This document shows, one piece after another, positions 1-9,467 of a stretch of 64,000 nucleotides of DNA. Numbering within the stretch: the first letter of the stretch is position 1; the number at the start of each line of letters is the position of its first letter. Origin of the DNA: Paenibacillus sp. JJ-100 (GTDB lineage Bacteria > Bacillota > Bacilli > Paenibacillales > Paenibacillaceae); the NCBI RefSeq assembly GCF_948329825.1, contig NZ_CAOJCM010000001.1, forward strand, positions 558,001 through 622,000. Direction: 5' to 3'. Made by a program: the position numbers and the translations under genes. Below the pieces are notes generated by a model. The model searched no databases and was not told where the DNA came from. It was given only the letters and a program-made list of their open reading frames with translations.

Positions 1-86
1 GAATGGGGTAAGGGTACATTGTCTTATACAATGAACATAGATCAGATATCTCTAACCATGGAATGGCGCGGGAGGGACTAAGAAGA

Positions 87-596
87 ATGAAAATTGTAAT
101 TAGACAAGCAAGTTTAAGTGATCTTTCTGAAGTATCAAGGCTTTTTAATGAATACCGCATGTTCTATGGCCAGCATTCAGACCTGGAGGCGTGTACTTGC
201 TTCATACAGGAAAGGATTCGTAATAATGAGTCCCTAATTTTTATTGCCGAATGGAAGGAACAAAGACGAGAATCGTTAGCAGCAGCTACGGTCATGGATG
301 AAAAGGAGCATGAATCAGCGATCACGGCTGTAGGTCTAGTGCAGATTTATCCAAGCTTCAGTTCAGTATCCATGGGACCAATCTGGATCATCAATGACTT
401 ATATGTGGATTCATACTATCGTCAACAAGGGATTGGACGAAAGCTGATGCAGGCTGTCATGAAGCAGGCAAAGGAGCATCAAATTGTTCGTATTACACTT
501 TCAACGGCCTTAAGCAATGAGCGAGCACAAGCATTGTATACATCAGAAGGATATACACAGGATCTGAGCTTCATGTATTATGAATGTAACGTATAG
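87..596 (+). CDS. GNAT family N-acetyltransferase
   Basis: A single-domain GNAT of about 169 residues. The acetyl-CoA binding segment is visible as DLYVDSYYRQQGIGRKLMQA (the R/Q-x-x-G-x-G/A loop), followed by the usual C-terminal strand ending ALYTSEGYTQ. It should transfer an acetyl group from acetyl-CoA to an amine in the cytosol; the substrate cannot be read from sequence. An ATG at 63 is in frame, but GGGAGGG lies just upstream of the ATG at 87, so 87 is preferred. The next gene starts 55 bp downstream, so the two may be cotranscribed. Confidence 0.85.
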   Translation: MKIVIRQASLSDLSEVSRLFNEYRMFYGQHSDLEACTCFIQERIRNNESLIFIAEWKEQRRESLAAATVMDEKEHESAITAVGLVQIYPSFSSVSMGPIWIINDLYVDSYYRQQGIGRKLMQAVMKQAKEHQIVRITLSTALSNERAQALYTSEGYTQDLSFMYYECNV

Positions 597-651
597 CTTA
601 ACGTATGAATTGAATCAAAAGCTAAACATGAGGAAAGGAGGGGCTGCCGGC

Positions 652-1272
652 ATGATGCAGTGGATTGCGATGCTCACGATGCTGATTGATCATATAGGCG
701 CGGTTTTTTTTCCTTATATGATGGAACTGAGAATTATCGGGCGCATTGCGTTTCCGATCTACGCTTTTGCCGTATACATTGGCTACCAACATACAAGAAA
801 TGTACAAAAATACATATGGCGGCTGTTCTGGATCGCGGTGATGTCACAGGTGCCATTTATGGCCGCGTTTAATCATATCTCACTAAATGTGGTCTGGACC
901 TTGTGGTCGGCATTGCTTGTTCTGCTGGTTCTGGATAAGCTTCCTTCCAAACTGCTGGGTATTCCGATCGTTATCGGGGCAGGGATAGTAATGGAATGGA
1001 CACACATGGACTATGGCATGTATGGCTTGCTTTTGGTGCTGTTGTTCCGTTATTTCAAAGGTATGGGGCTAGTTATGGCACATGTCATATTAAATGTACT
1101 TTATATGTTGGTTTACTATAGCTCGTTACAGATGTATAGTGCGCTAGCAACGACGGGGATTGTTATTGCACAGTATTATCAGGCTGGATTTCGTTTGAAA
1201 GGACCGCGGTGGATATGGCGTTACTTCTATCCCGTACATCTGGCAATCATTGCAGTGATCCGCTGGATATAG
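652..1272 (+). CDS. TraX-like integral membrane protein
   Basis: A highly hydrophobic protein of about 206 residues with roughly seven predicted membrane segments. The N-terminal signature MLIDHIGAVFFP followed by RIIGRIAFPIYAFAV is typical of the TraX family. F-plasmid TraX acetylates pilin; chromosomal Firmicute members have no settled role, and no conjugation genes lie nearby, so only family membership is claimed. The longest frame begins at 580 inside the upstream gene. AAAGGAGGGG at about 632-641 selects the ATG at 652 (a second ATG follows at 655). Confidence 0.8.
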   Translation: MMQWIAMLTMLIDHIGAVFFPYMMELRIIGRIAFPIYAFAVYIGYQHTRNVQKYIWRLFWIAVMSQVPFMAAFNHISLNVVWTLWSALLVLLVLDKLPSKLLGIPIVIGAGIVMEWTHMDYGMYGLLLVLLFRYFKGMGLVMAHVILNVLYMLVYYSSLQMYSALATTGIVIAQYYQAGFRLKGPRWIWRYFYPVHLAIIAVIRWI

Positions 1273-1295
1273 AGCCTGATTACAATTATACGTGA

Positions 1296-1350
1296 AAATC
1301 AAAAGCCACTTTGTTGCCTGGATAGGCGACAGAGTGGCTTTTGATTTGTT
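1296..1350. terminator. Bidirectional rho-independent terminator
   Basis: A long inverted repeat: arms 1296-1310 and 1333-1347 (AAATCAAAAGCCACT and its complement) pair perfectly, with further pairing inward. It carries A/T tracts on both sides and lies between the convergent traX-like and NRPS genes, so it probably serves both. Confidence 0.85.
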
Positions 1351-1388
1351 ACTACATATAGATACCATTAAACATCCGATCGATTCGA

Positions 1389-4300
1389 TTAATCTGCGAT
1401 CGAAGTTTTACCGTAATTCGGGCGAATCGGTGCTGGGAAATAACCGATCTGAACAGCATAGTCCAGCATGATGTTAATGAACCGATCATCGGTTTTGGCG
1501 CAGTGAATTCCGGCTGGTTCGACGTATGCGGTCGTTACTGGTGATGCATACACGTAAGCGGAATCCTTAGCCCCGTCACCTTCCAGCTGGGCGATGGCAA
1601 GTTGTAAAGCTTCAGGTTCTTTAGGAATGTCGGCATTAAACAACCAGCGGTTATAGTCTTCAAACGGCATGGTTTCCACATCATATCCAGCACGTCGCAC
1701 AGCTTCAATTAATTCATCATAAGGTATTGCCTCAGGATTACAGATGTGGAACACGCGATTAGCCGTATCCTCACGCAAGGCCAGATGAACGATTGCTTGG
1801 CTGGCATAATCGATAGGTGTGAAATCCATCATCCAGTCTGCAGCAGGGGCTTTGCCCAGCAGCAGCATCGCTTTGATCATGCGATAAATGGCGTTACTGT
1901 CGATATTCGTCTGAAAGCGGCCTGTTTGAGAGTCACATGTCAGATTACCTGCACGGTAGATGCTGACAGGCACGCCTTCTTCAGCAGCGGCCATAAGCAC
2001 TTTCTCCGCTTCGAGTTTGCTGTCAGAGTACAGGTTGTCCACGTGTAACTCTGCCGGGAAACGATCATATTGCAAGGTTGACTCCCATTGTCCGCTCAGG
2101 GCCAGATCTTCTGGAATACCCATCGTAGATACATGATGGAATGAAGCCCCTTTTTTATGGCGAATCAGGTCGAGTAGGGCAACCGTGCCTTCCACATTCG
2201 TTTTGGCAAATTGTGCTGCCTCACCGAAGTGACGAACATCTGCGGCGCAGTGAATAATGCGGTCAATCCTTGCTGCTACCGAAGCCTGCTGTTCTGCAGA
2301 AAGACCGAGGTTCTCTTCTTCCAGATTGCCTTCAACTATAACGACACGATTAGCAATTTGGTCTGCAAGTTGTTTGCCGAAATAACCGTGCATTACTTTG
2401 GTTAAACGTTCCATCGCTGTCGAGCCATCATTCGGACGGCGAACGAGAGCGTAGATCTGGGTAGTAGACTTTTCAATTAACTGCTGTAGCACATGTGAAC
2501 CTAAATAACCAGTTGCACCGGTTAACAACACATGTTCTGGCTTGAGAATGGCCGGGTAACCGAGTTGGGATGATAGTTCCACCGGATGCTCTGCAAGCTG
2601 GGTGATGGCGCCTTTCGCTGTGGAGCTCTGGGCGGTCATTGCATCCTGTTCAGATAAAAGCTCTACCCGACGAGCTAGTGCACGAATCGTTTTTTCAGCA
2701 AAGAAATCAGCGATTTTCAACTGCGGATAATGCGGCTTCAAGATCACAAGTACGTGTATGACACGCAGCGAGTCGCCGCCGATGCTGAAAAAGCTGTCTT
2801 CCACACCAAACTCACTGTGCTGAAGAATGTCTTTCCATGCATTGTAAAGGACAGCTTCCGTTTCTGTCTCGGGCATCACTCGATCAGCTTGTACGATATG
2901 ACGCTCTACATGCGGCATGGAGACCATGGCTTTTCGGTTGATTTTCCCTGTTGGAGCAATAGGCATTTCATCAAGTTGGCAGATCCACTTCGGTACGAAG
3001 TAAGAAGGAAGTTTCTCCGAAAGTGCTGCTTTGATATCTGCTGCCGAAAGAGTATTTCCATCTTTGGATGTAAAATAACCGACCAACATGTTTTGCCCAT
3101 CTGCTTCCTTTTTCGGAATAACCGCAACATCTTGAATCTGATCTAACCGGGCTAAATGGTCCTCAATTTCGCCGATCTCAATCCGATGACCGCGAATCTT
3201 GAGTTGTGAATCACTACGTCCCACATATTCCAGATGCCCGCTGTCCAGCAACTTGGCGATATCCCCGGATTTATATATCTTCTCACCGATGGCGAACGGA
3301 TTATCTATGAAGGACTGCTCGGTGCGCTCTGGTTGGTTCAAATAACCTTTAGCAAGCGCTGGAGTCGAGATATACACTTCACCTGGTACTCCTACAGGAC
3401 ACAGCTGTTGCTCTTCGTTAACGATATAAACTTTATAATTATGAATCGGTTTACCAATGGGAATGTTCACGACATGATCTGGAACTTGTTCACTGATCCG
3501 GTGTGTAGTCGTAGCAACTGTACATTCCGTTGGACCATATACGTTAACGATATCAATCTGATTGCCAAATTTTCGCTGGAATGCTCGAACTTGCTCACCA
3601 TAGAGCGCTTCTCCGGCTACGGTGATGATCCGTACTTTTGCCAGCTTGTGATAGCCTTCATCCGACAGATAAGAGGCCAGCTGATTGAAGAAGATGGTTG
3701 GCAAGATGGTAATAATGGTTGTTCCTGTTCGCTCAATGGCATTGGCGAATTCTTCAATCGAAACACGTTCTTCTGCCGACAACAGATAGAGCTCCGCACC
3801 GTAGAACAGGGCACCGATTGTATCCCACACCGATGCATCGAAGCTGTATGTGGCAAATTGGGTTAATACATCACCCGGTTGAATGTCGCAGTCACGCTGC
3901 ACTACACTGCCCAAGTTCGTTACACCCCGGTGGGCGATTAATGCGCCTTTCGGTTTGCCGGTAGAACCTGAAGTATAGATGATATAAGCCAGGTCATCTG
4001 GCTTGATATCCAAGTCAGGGTTGCTTGCAGCGAATCCAGCGAGCCGTCCATCCACGGAGAGAATCTGACGTACCGTAGAGATGCCGGAAAATAACGTTTT
4101 GGCTTGATCGTACGAAGCTTCGGTTGTAAGTACAAACGATGAAGCAGTATCTTCGACAATATAGCTATTCCGTTCTTGAGGATGTTCCGGGTCAATGGGT
4201 ACATATGCTCCGCCTGCTTTAAGGATACCGAGCAATGAAATGATCGTTTCAAGACTTCGATCCATAAAAATACTAACGAATTCACCACGTTGAAGTCCGT

Positions 4301-5093
4301 TCGATATTAACACCCGGGCGACCTGGTTCGCGCGCTCATTTAATTCCCTGTATGTATATCTCGCTGAAAGAGAGGTGATCGCCGGGGAATCCGGATAAGC
4401 AGCGGCAGTTGCTTCGAACCAGCCATGAATTGTTGAATGAGTTGGCTCAAGCACCGCCGTGTCATTCATCTCCCGATACACCAAACGGTCAGAAGCAGAC
4501 AGAATGTCTACCGCACCGATAGGTTTGCTATCATCGCGCAAGAGAGCAGTAAGTAATGTCTGGTAATATTCTGCGTACCGCAAGATGGTGGATTCGTTTA
4601 GTAATGAACAATCATAGAAAAGGTCAAGAATCGTCTCATTCTGTTCAAAACGAACGTTCCAGTTCATGATCTGAGGAGCCTGAGGCAATTGCACGCTATT
4701 AAGCATGAAAACCGTCTCAGGGTGACCTCCGGTCTGTTGCATGTAAGGAATTTGGAGCTGCTCTGTAATCTGTTCTAATAGTTCAGTGAACGTATTTTTA
4801 CCGTGAAGCTCCAAAGAAAGGTAAGAAGCCGCCTGGTCCGGAGCAAATATTCCAATCGCAAGTTCCTGTTCAGCAGACAACCGGAATATCAAAGCCGCGT
4901 ACGCTGAAAGGAAAGCAGGGTACATCCTCTGTTCCCCATACTTCGTTTTAAGTTCACGACTTAATGACGCTGGCAAAGTAATATGAGTAGACTCATAAGA
5001 AAATGTTTGCTGGCGACGTCCATAATCCAGTGGAATTTGAAGAACTGGTAAGCCGGATTCCGCGGAGCGGGATGATGATTGATTGTCAATCAC
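1389..5093 (-). CDS. NRPS-like reductase: half C - A - PCP - thioester reductase
   Basis: A one-module protein of 1234 residues. Residues about 1-210 resemble only the C-terminal half of a condensation domain and contain no HHxxxDG. The adenylation domain (about 225-735) shows YTSGSTGKPKG, SFDASVWD, NVYGPTE, YKSGD, IRGHRIEIGEIE and PTGKINRK. A carrier domain has GGDSL with the pantetheinylated Ser at about 775. A reductase domain from about 855 has the NAD(P)H loop GATGYLGSH and the YSDSK catalytic Tyr/Lys. The expected chemistry is ATP-dependent activation of an amino acid, thioester loading and NADPH release as an aldehyde or alcohol, the layout of Lys2 and of terminal R modules. The start is GTG at 5093, with AAGGAGG 8-10 nt upstream. 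It lies 46 bp downstream of the chemoreceptor. No partner NRPS, transporter or phosphopantetheinyl transferase lies nearby. Confidence 0.88.
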   Translation of the reverse strand: MIDNQSSSRSAESGLPVLQIPLDYGRRQQTFSYESTHITLPASLSRELKTKYGEQRMYPAFLSAYAALIFRLSAEQELAIGIFAPDQAASYLSLELHGKNTFTELLEQITEQLQIPYMQQTGGHPETVFMLNSVQLPQAPQIMNWNVRFEQNETILDLFYDCSLLNESTILRYAEYYQTLLTALLRDDSKPIGAVDILSASDRLVYREMNDTAVLEPTHSTIHGWFEATAAAYPDSPAITSLSARYTYRELNERANQVARVLISNGLQRGEFVSIFMDRSLETIISLLGILKAGGAYVPIDPEHPQERNSYIVEDTASSFVLTTEASYDQAKTLFSGISTVRQILSVDGRLAGFAASNPDLDIKPDDLAYIIYTSGSTGKPKGALIAHRGVTNLGSVVQRDCDIQPGDVLTQFATYSFDASVWDTIGALFYGAELYLLSAEERVSIEEFANAIERTGTTIITILPTIFFNQLASYLSDEGYHKLAKVRIITVAGEALYGEQVRAFQRKFGNQIDIVNVYGPTECTVATTTHRISEQVPDHVVNIPIGKPIHNYKVYIVNEEQQLCPVGVPGEVYISTPALAKGYLNQPERTEQSFIDNPFAIGEKIYKSGDIAKLLDSGHLEYVGRSDSQLKIRGHRIEIGEIEDHLARLDQIQDVAVIPKKEADGQNMLVGYFTSKDGNTLSAADIKAALSEKLPSYFVPKWICQLDEMPIAPTGKINRKAMVSMPHVERHIVQADRVMPETETEAVLYNAWKDILQHSEFGVEDSFFSIGGDSLRVIHVLVILKPHYPQLKIADFFAEKTIRALARRVELLSEQDAMTAQSSTAKGAITQLAEHPVELSSQLGYPAILKPEHVLLTGATGYLGSHVLQQLIEKSTTQIYALVRRPNDGSTAMERLTKVMHGYFGKQLADQIANRVVIVEGNLEEENLGLSAEQQASVAARIDRIIHCAADVRHFGEAAQFAKTNVEGTVALLDLIRHKKGASFHHVSTMGIPEDLALSGQWESTLQYDRFPAELHVDNLYSDSKLEAEKVLMAAAEEGVPVSIYRAGNLTCDSQTGRFQTNIDSNAIYRMIKAMLLLGKAPAADWMMDFTPIDYASQAIVHLALREDTANRVFHICNPEAIPYDELIEAVRRAGYDVETMPFEDYNRWLFNADIPKEPEALQLAIAQLEGDGAKDSAYVYASPVTTAYVEPAGIHCAKTDDRFINIMLDYAVQIGYFPAPIRPNYGKTSIAD

Positions 5094-5139
5094 TTCAGGT
5101 ATCCTCCTTGATTGAAACCGAGTGTTGGTTTAATTTTTT

Positions 5140-6906
5140 TTATTGTTTGCTTACTTTGAAGTTAGAGATTAGTTCCTGCAACTCTTCAGACATGTCAGTC
5201 AGACGAGTTGAGGAGTCTACAAGCGTAACCAGAGATGCTTTTTGCTCATCCACAGATACTGAAATCTGCTCACTGCTGTCGGCCGTTTTGCTGACACTTC
5301 CAGACAAGTCTTCTGCAGTTGCCGTCATTTCTTCTGTACCTGCTGAAATTTCCTGGGTTGCACTCGATACTTCCTGAATTTGATGGGAAACTTTCTTCGC
5401 TGCTTCCAGAATCTCATCGAACAATTGGCCCGTTTGATTCGCAACAGATAGTCCTGTATCGACTTCAGATGTACCTTGTTCCATTGCACTAACGGCTTGT
5501 TTGATACCAGCTTGAATCTCTTGGATCAAAACGCCAACCTGACTTGTCGCTTGTTCAGACTGTTCAGCTAACTTACGTACTTCTCCAGCAACGACTGCGA
5601 AACCTCTTCCTTCTTCGCCTACACGAGCCGCTTCAATCGATGCGTTCAAGGCAAGGAGATTGGTTTGGCTGGAAATGCCGGAAATAATGTTCAGGATATC
5701 GCCGATTTCCTGGGAACGGTTCTCAAGCAATTCAATAGCAGAAGCGGTGTTTTTCACAGATTCAGTGATCAGGTTCATCTGTTTAGAGACTTGATGGACC
5801 ACACTGTTACCATGCTGTGAACGGCGTTCCATTTCATATGCTTCATCTGCAACACTTGCGGAACTGCTTGCAATGGTATGAATCACGGTTGCCATCTCGG
5901 ACATTGCACGTGCGCTATCACGTGTAGCCTGCTCTTGTGAACGAATGATGGAACTAATCTGACTAATGTTATTGTTAATGGACTCAGCGTTTTCACTATT
6001 GCGTTCCGAAACTTCATAGAGTTCTTTTGCAGACTGATTCACTTCCTGGGAAGTCAATTTTACTTTTACGATCGTATCGTTGATTCTGCGAACCATCGTA
6101 TTGAATTTTTCGTTAACGATTCCGAGATCGTCTTTTCCTGTAGGAATGATGACATCCAGATTACCTTTGCTAACTTCATCAATTCCTTTAATCAGATGAC
6201 GAATAGGAGAGAGTGTGTTTTTAACAACAAGGTATTGAATGATTAAGAACAAAAGCAGGAATGCTACCAGAATGATAATTCCATTTAACAGCAATGATTT
6301 CAGACCGGCTGGTACTGCACTTGCATCCGCATCAACAGCGAAATACGCAAAGATTTTGCCATTGCTGTCTTTGATCGGGTAAGCGATCGTAGTCCAGGTA
6401 CCAAAATCATCAGAATAAAAGGTTGTGAACGTTGGACGATCTGTGCTAAGCATCTCTTTTATAGCAGTGGCCACAACGACTGGTTGTTCGTACATGTCAC
6501 CGATATTTACGTTATCACTCTGAAAAGCCTCTCTCAGGTTCGTTGGCATCGCGACAAGGGAAGTTTCCTGTTTCTTGTCTCCGCCAAGCTCAACACCAAA
6601 GATATAGGCTTGTGCAATGTTAGGATAATATTTTTGCATCTCATCAAAATAAGCTCTTAGTTTCGTCTGTGCAGGACCGTCGTAGCTGCGTTCCGTTATT
6701 GCGGTTTGTACATCTGCTGGATTAATATCTTGTGCCCACTTTTTGGTGATTTGGGATACCTGTCCGTGTAGCTGATCGACTAGAACTGTTTTTTGAAAGT
6801 AGTAACTGCTTGCAATTAGAGCCACGCCAATAATGATAATGTTAGTGAATGATAGTAATAGGTTTTTGGAGAAAAAAGACATGTTTTTCCAACTGAATGA
6901 TTTCAC
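5140..6906 (-). CDS. Methyl-accepting chemotaxis protein
   Basis: A transmembrane chemoreceptor of 588 residues. It has TM1 at about 12-37, an extracellular Cache-like sensor region (about 38-203), TM2 at about 204-228, a HAMP linker starting at LSPIRHLI, and a long cytoplasmic coiled coil. The conserved hairpin tip reads [20 protein letters not shown] with [18 protein letters not shown], the CheA/CheW contact region. The start is GTG at 6906 preceded by AGGAGTGG. The ligand is unknown. It is followed after 46 bp by the NRPS-like gene on the same strand, with no terminator between them, so cotranscription is possible. Confidence 0.95.
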   Translation of the reverse strand: MKSFSWKNMSFFSKNLLLSFTNIIIIGVALIASSYYFQKTVLVDQLHGQVSQITKKWAQDINPADVQTAITERSYDGPAQTKLRAYFDEMQKYYPNIAQAYIFGVELGGDKKQETSLVAMPTNLREAFQSDNVNIGDMYEQPVVVATAIKEMLSTDRPTFTTFYSDDFGTWTTIAYPIKDSNGKIFAYFAVDADASAVPAGLKSLLLNGIIILVAFLLLFLIIQYLVVKNTLSPIRHLIKGIDEVSKGNLDVIIPTGKDDLGIVNEKFNTMVRRINDTIVKVKLTSQEVNQSAKELYEVSERNSENAESINNNISQISSIIRSQEQATRDSARAMSEMATVIHTIASSSASVADEAYEMERRSQHGNSVVHQVSKQMNLITESVKNTASAIELLENRSQEIGDILNIISGISSQTNLLALNASIEAARVGEEGRGFAVVAGEVRKLAEQSEQATSQVGVLIQEIQAGIKQAVSAMEQGTSEVDTGLSVANQTGQLFDEILEAAKKVSHQIQEVSSATQEISAGTEEMTATAEDLSGSVSKTADSSEQISVSVDEQKASLVTLVDSSTRLTDMSEELQELISNFKVSKQ

Positions 6907-7389
6907 TAATTTCCACTCCTGATCTTCTTTAAATTAAGAAACTATGGGTTACGCTATTTGTTACGAGTACTAAAGCAATTCGGTCATCTCCTTTAGAAGG
7001 TAGTGTGAGACAATGGTCTTAGTTTATTAGTCCTTGCTTGCAGCTTATGTATACTAAAACCATGTGTGTCTAAATATTAAAACACATCTATATCTATTAT
7101 GTCGTGTGAAATATTGCTAAATTGAATAGTTTTATTAAAACTTTTTTAATTTTTTTACGTAATTATGGATATATCTTTCATTCCATAGGTATAAAGCACT
7201 GTTTATTGTTGGTAATTACCATTTTTTAGTTTTATTTAGTATTCTATAACATAGTGAGGAAAAACAACCCCTAATTTAATAGAGCAGTCTCTGAATAGGT
7301 TCGAAGCATGGATATACATCGGATGAGGTTTTATCTATAATAACTACATATGGATTTTTACAAATTAATGAGCAGGCGGGGGTTAAATA
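6907..7389. other. AT-rich divergent intergenic region
   Basis: About 480 bp between the divergent MCP and rpiA genes, with T/A runs around 7135-7165. No ORF with a ribosome binding site and no recognisable riboswitch was found. The promoters of both genes must lie here; only the rpiA side offers a reasonable sigma-A candidate. Confidence 0.5.
7313..7341 (+). promoter_or_regulatory. Candidate sigma-A promoter of rpiA
   Basis: TATACA (7313-7318) and a perfect TATAAT (7336-7341) with a 17-bp spacer, ending 48 bp before the rpiA start. The -35 matches the consensus at only 4 of 6 positions. Confidence 0.4.
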
Positions 7390-8061
7390 ATGAATCTGAA
7401 ACAGATTGCAGCGGAGCATGCGGCATCGTTCGTCGAAGATGGAATGAAAGTAGGGTTGGGAACGGGCTCTACCGCGTATTATGCAATATGTCGCATTGGT
7501 GAGCGAGTAAAGGAAGGTCTGAATATTCAGGCAGTAGCTACCTCTGAGGCTTCAGATAAACTTGCACGCGAATGGGGTATTCCCATTATCCCTTTTGATC
7601 AAATCGGTCATCTGGACCTAACCATTGATGGGGCGGATGAAGTTGATCCGGATTTTAACCTGATCAAAGGCGGTGGCGGGGCTCTTTTGCGTGAAAAAAT
7701 TGTCGCAGCCAATAGTGATAAACTGATAATTGTCGCTGACGGCAGTAAATCTGTACAGAAACTGGGCAAGTTTCCATTACCGGTTGAAGTCGTACCTTTT
7801 GCATCCGAATGGACATTTCAAGCGCTTGAAAAAATGGGTGCTAAGCCACAGTGGAGAATGCAAGGACAAGACCGGTATCTTACAGATAACGGAAATTTGA
7901 TTGCAGACTGTCATCTAGGCGAAATAGCGAACGCGGCGGAACTTAATGTTCAACTGAACATGCTGCCAGGTGTGGTAGACAATGGTCTATTCGTGGATAT
8001 GGCCAATATTGTTATCATCGCCAAAGAAGATGGCAGTATAGACGAATTGCACCGTCCATAG
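7390..8061 (+). CDS. rpiA: Ribose-5-phosphate isomerase A
   Basis: Interconverts ribose-5-phosphate and ribulose-5-phosphate in the non-oxidative pentose phosphate pathway. At 223 residues it is the usual RpiA length. Conserved blocks are GLGTGSTAYY (phosphate loop), TIDGADEVD (catalytic Asp) and IKGGGGALLREKI (catalytic Glu/Lys region). The ATG at 7390 follows GGCGGGGG. A GNAT gene follows after 33 bp and a MarR gene 36 bp after that, ending at a shared terminator, so the three probably form one transcript. Confidence 0.95.
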   Translation: MNLKQIAAEHAASFVEDGMKVGLGTGSTAYYAICRIGERVKEGLNIQAVATSEASDKLAREWGIPIIPFDQIGHLDLTIDGADEVDPDFNLIKGGGGALLREKIVAANSDKLIIVADGSKSVQKLGKFPLPVEVVPFASEWTFQALEKMGAKPQWRMQGQDRYLTDNGNLIADCHLGEIANAAELNVQLNMLPGVVDNGLFVDMANIVIIAKEDGSIDELHRP

Positions 8062-8094
8062 CACTTCACGTAGAAAAGGAGATGCTTAGTTCAT

Positions 8095-8673
8095 ATGAAT
8101 GAACAGCCACTCAGGGATCATGATCTTGTTCTTCGTTCAGTGATGCGTGAAGATCTGTCGGAACTCTATGATCTGATCTATAGTGACGAAAATCCCGAAT
8201 GGAAGCAGTGGGATGCACCTTATTATCCGCTAGAACGTGAGAGTTACGAGCGTTTTGAACTCCATACGTACACGCGGTTGGAAACAGATCAAAAGGCAGC
8301 ACGTCCCGATTCTATCCGAATCATTGAGGTGGACGGAGAAATCGTTGGAATGATTAGTTATTATATTGAAGACCTGTTATCCATGTGGATTGAGATGGGG
8401 ATCATCATCTACAAGCCTTCCCGATGGGGACAGGGAATCGGTACACGTTCACTGCATCTGTGGTCAAGTCATTTATTTGAGAATTTGCCGATCGTGCGGG
8501 TTGGATTGACCACTTGGTCCGGCAATGAGCGTATGATACGGAGCGCTAGAAAGATTGGTATGCAAATGGAGGGACGGCTGCGAAAGTGCAGGTTCGTCAA
8601 CGGAGAGTATTACGATTCAATTCGGATGGGGATGCTCCGTGAGGAATGGGAGCAGAAGTTATCCAGCGAATAA
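8095..8673 (+). CDS. GNAT acetyltransferase, RimJ/RimL-like
   Basis: A GNAT of 192 residues with the acetyl-CoA loop SRWGQGIGTRSLHLW and a C-terminal ARKIGMQMEGRLRKC segment, as in RimJ/RimL-type protein or small-molecule acetyltransferases. AAAAGGAGATG precedes the ATG. It sits second in the rpiA-GNAT-marR cluster. The substrate is unknown. Confidence 0.85.
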   Translation: MNEQPLRDHDLVLRSVMREDLSELYDLIYSDENPEWKQWDAPYYPLERESYERFELHTYTRLETDQKAARPDSIRIIEVDGEIVGMISYYIEDLLSMWIEMGIIIYKPSRWGQGIGTRSLHLWSSHLFENLPIVRVGLTTWSGNERMIRSARKIGMQMEGRLRKCRFVNGEYYDSIRMGMLREEWEQKLSSE

Positions 8674-8709
8674 GGTGGAAATGTATATCATTGATGGAGG
8701 ATTATAGAA

Positions 8710-9171
8710 ATGCTGAACACGGAGGATAACCGGGAACTGTCATTACAATTGTTTGTAGTTCTAATTCGAGCTTACAATTCGGTGACATCACGTTCCAATC
8801 GGGACATCCAGAGCCATGGACTCAATTCCACGGAATTTGGCGTACTGGACTTGCTTTATCATAAAGGACCACAAGCTTTGCAAAAGATCGGGGAAAAAGT
8901 GTTGATGTCCAGCGGTAATATTACGTATGTTGTGGACAAGTTACAAAATAAAAATTTGCTGTTTCGCCGCCCCTCCAAGGAGGATCGCCGAGTCATATAT
9001 GCTGAATTGACGGAAGAAGGGAAGCAGTTATTTACACAAATATTTCCACAGCATCATCAGGTGATCATCGATATACTGGAAGGGCTTGAGCTTTCCGAAA
9101 AAGTCGATGCAATACGCCTGCTGAAGAAACTGGGACTTGCTGCAGAAGGCAAAACGGACCTGCGTTTATAA
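8710..9171 (+). CDS. MarR family transcriptional regulator
   Basis: A winged-helix regulator of 153 residues. The recognition region reads EKVLMSSGNITYVVDKLQ and the wing reads RRPSKEDRRVIYAELTEEG, both typical of MarR. The length and helices at both ends fit a dimeric repressor. It is the last gene of the rpiA-GNAT-marR cluster and its stop codon lies inside the terminator stem. The target and inducer are unknown. Confidence 0.9.
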   Translation: MLNTEDNRELSLQLFVVLIRAYNSVTSRSNRDIQSHGLNSTEFGVLDLLYHKGPQALQKIGEKVLMSSGNITYVVDKLQNKNLLFRRPSKEDRRVIYAELTEEGKQLFTQIFPQHHQVIIDILEGLELSEKVDAIRLLKKLGLAAEGKTDLRL

Positions 9172-9188
9172 CGTAGATCCGTTTTTTT
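9151..9188 (+). terminator. Rho-independent terminator after marR
   Basis: A stem from ACGGACCTGCGT to ACGTAGATCCGT followed by seven T residues. The marR stop codon (9169-9171) lies in the loop and arm. Confidence 0.85.
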
Positions 9189-9467
9189 GTGTGTCTGATC
9201 GGTAGCCTGGAACCTAACTATATGACTTGCGTCCAATAGAATAATATAGGAAGATTGATCTATCGCGCAAAAGTATATCATCTCACTTCACGTATAATAG
9301 ATTCGTTGAATGGCCGCACACACTAGGAAATATAACACTTGAGGAAAAGAATTAAAAAATCTCTTTCCCGTACGGCTATATGTAAACTTTTCAATTATAT
9401 AAATCAAGAAAAAACTTGGAAATAGATTTTTACGGCGGCAGGATGCAGACAAAGGGGGAATGCGTCT
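9172..9467. other. Intergenic region upstream of the B12-sensor operon
   Basis: About 300 bp. A perfect TATAAT occurs at 9293-9298, but no good -35 lies at 16-18 bp, so promoter use is uncertain. No ORF with a ribosome binding site and no other structure was recognised. Confidence 0.4.

Noticed and set aside
652..1272. TraX-like gene as evidence of a conjugative element
   Set aside because: No relaxase, type IV secretion, integrase or attachment site is nearby; TraX-like genes are common on Firmicute chromosomes.
3234..3866. Plus-strand frame of 210 codons inside the NRPS-like gene
   Set aside because: It overlaps the conserved adenylation motifs on the other strand and has no domain of its own.
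6907..7389. Possible c-di-GMP riboswitch before the chemoreceptor gene
   Set aside because: The conserved GEMM core and tetraloop-receptor pattern could not be found on the minus strand.
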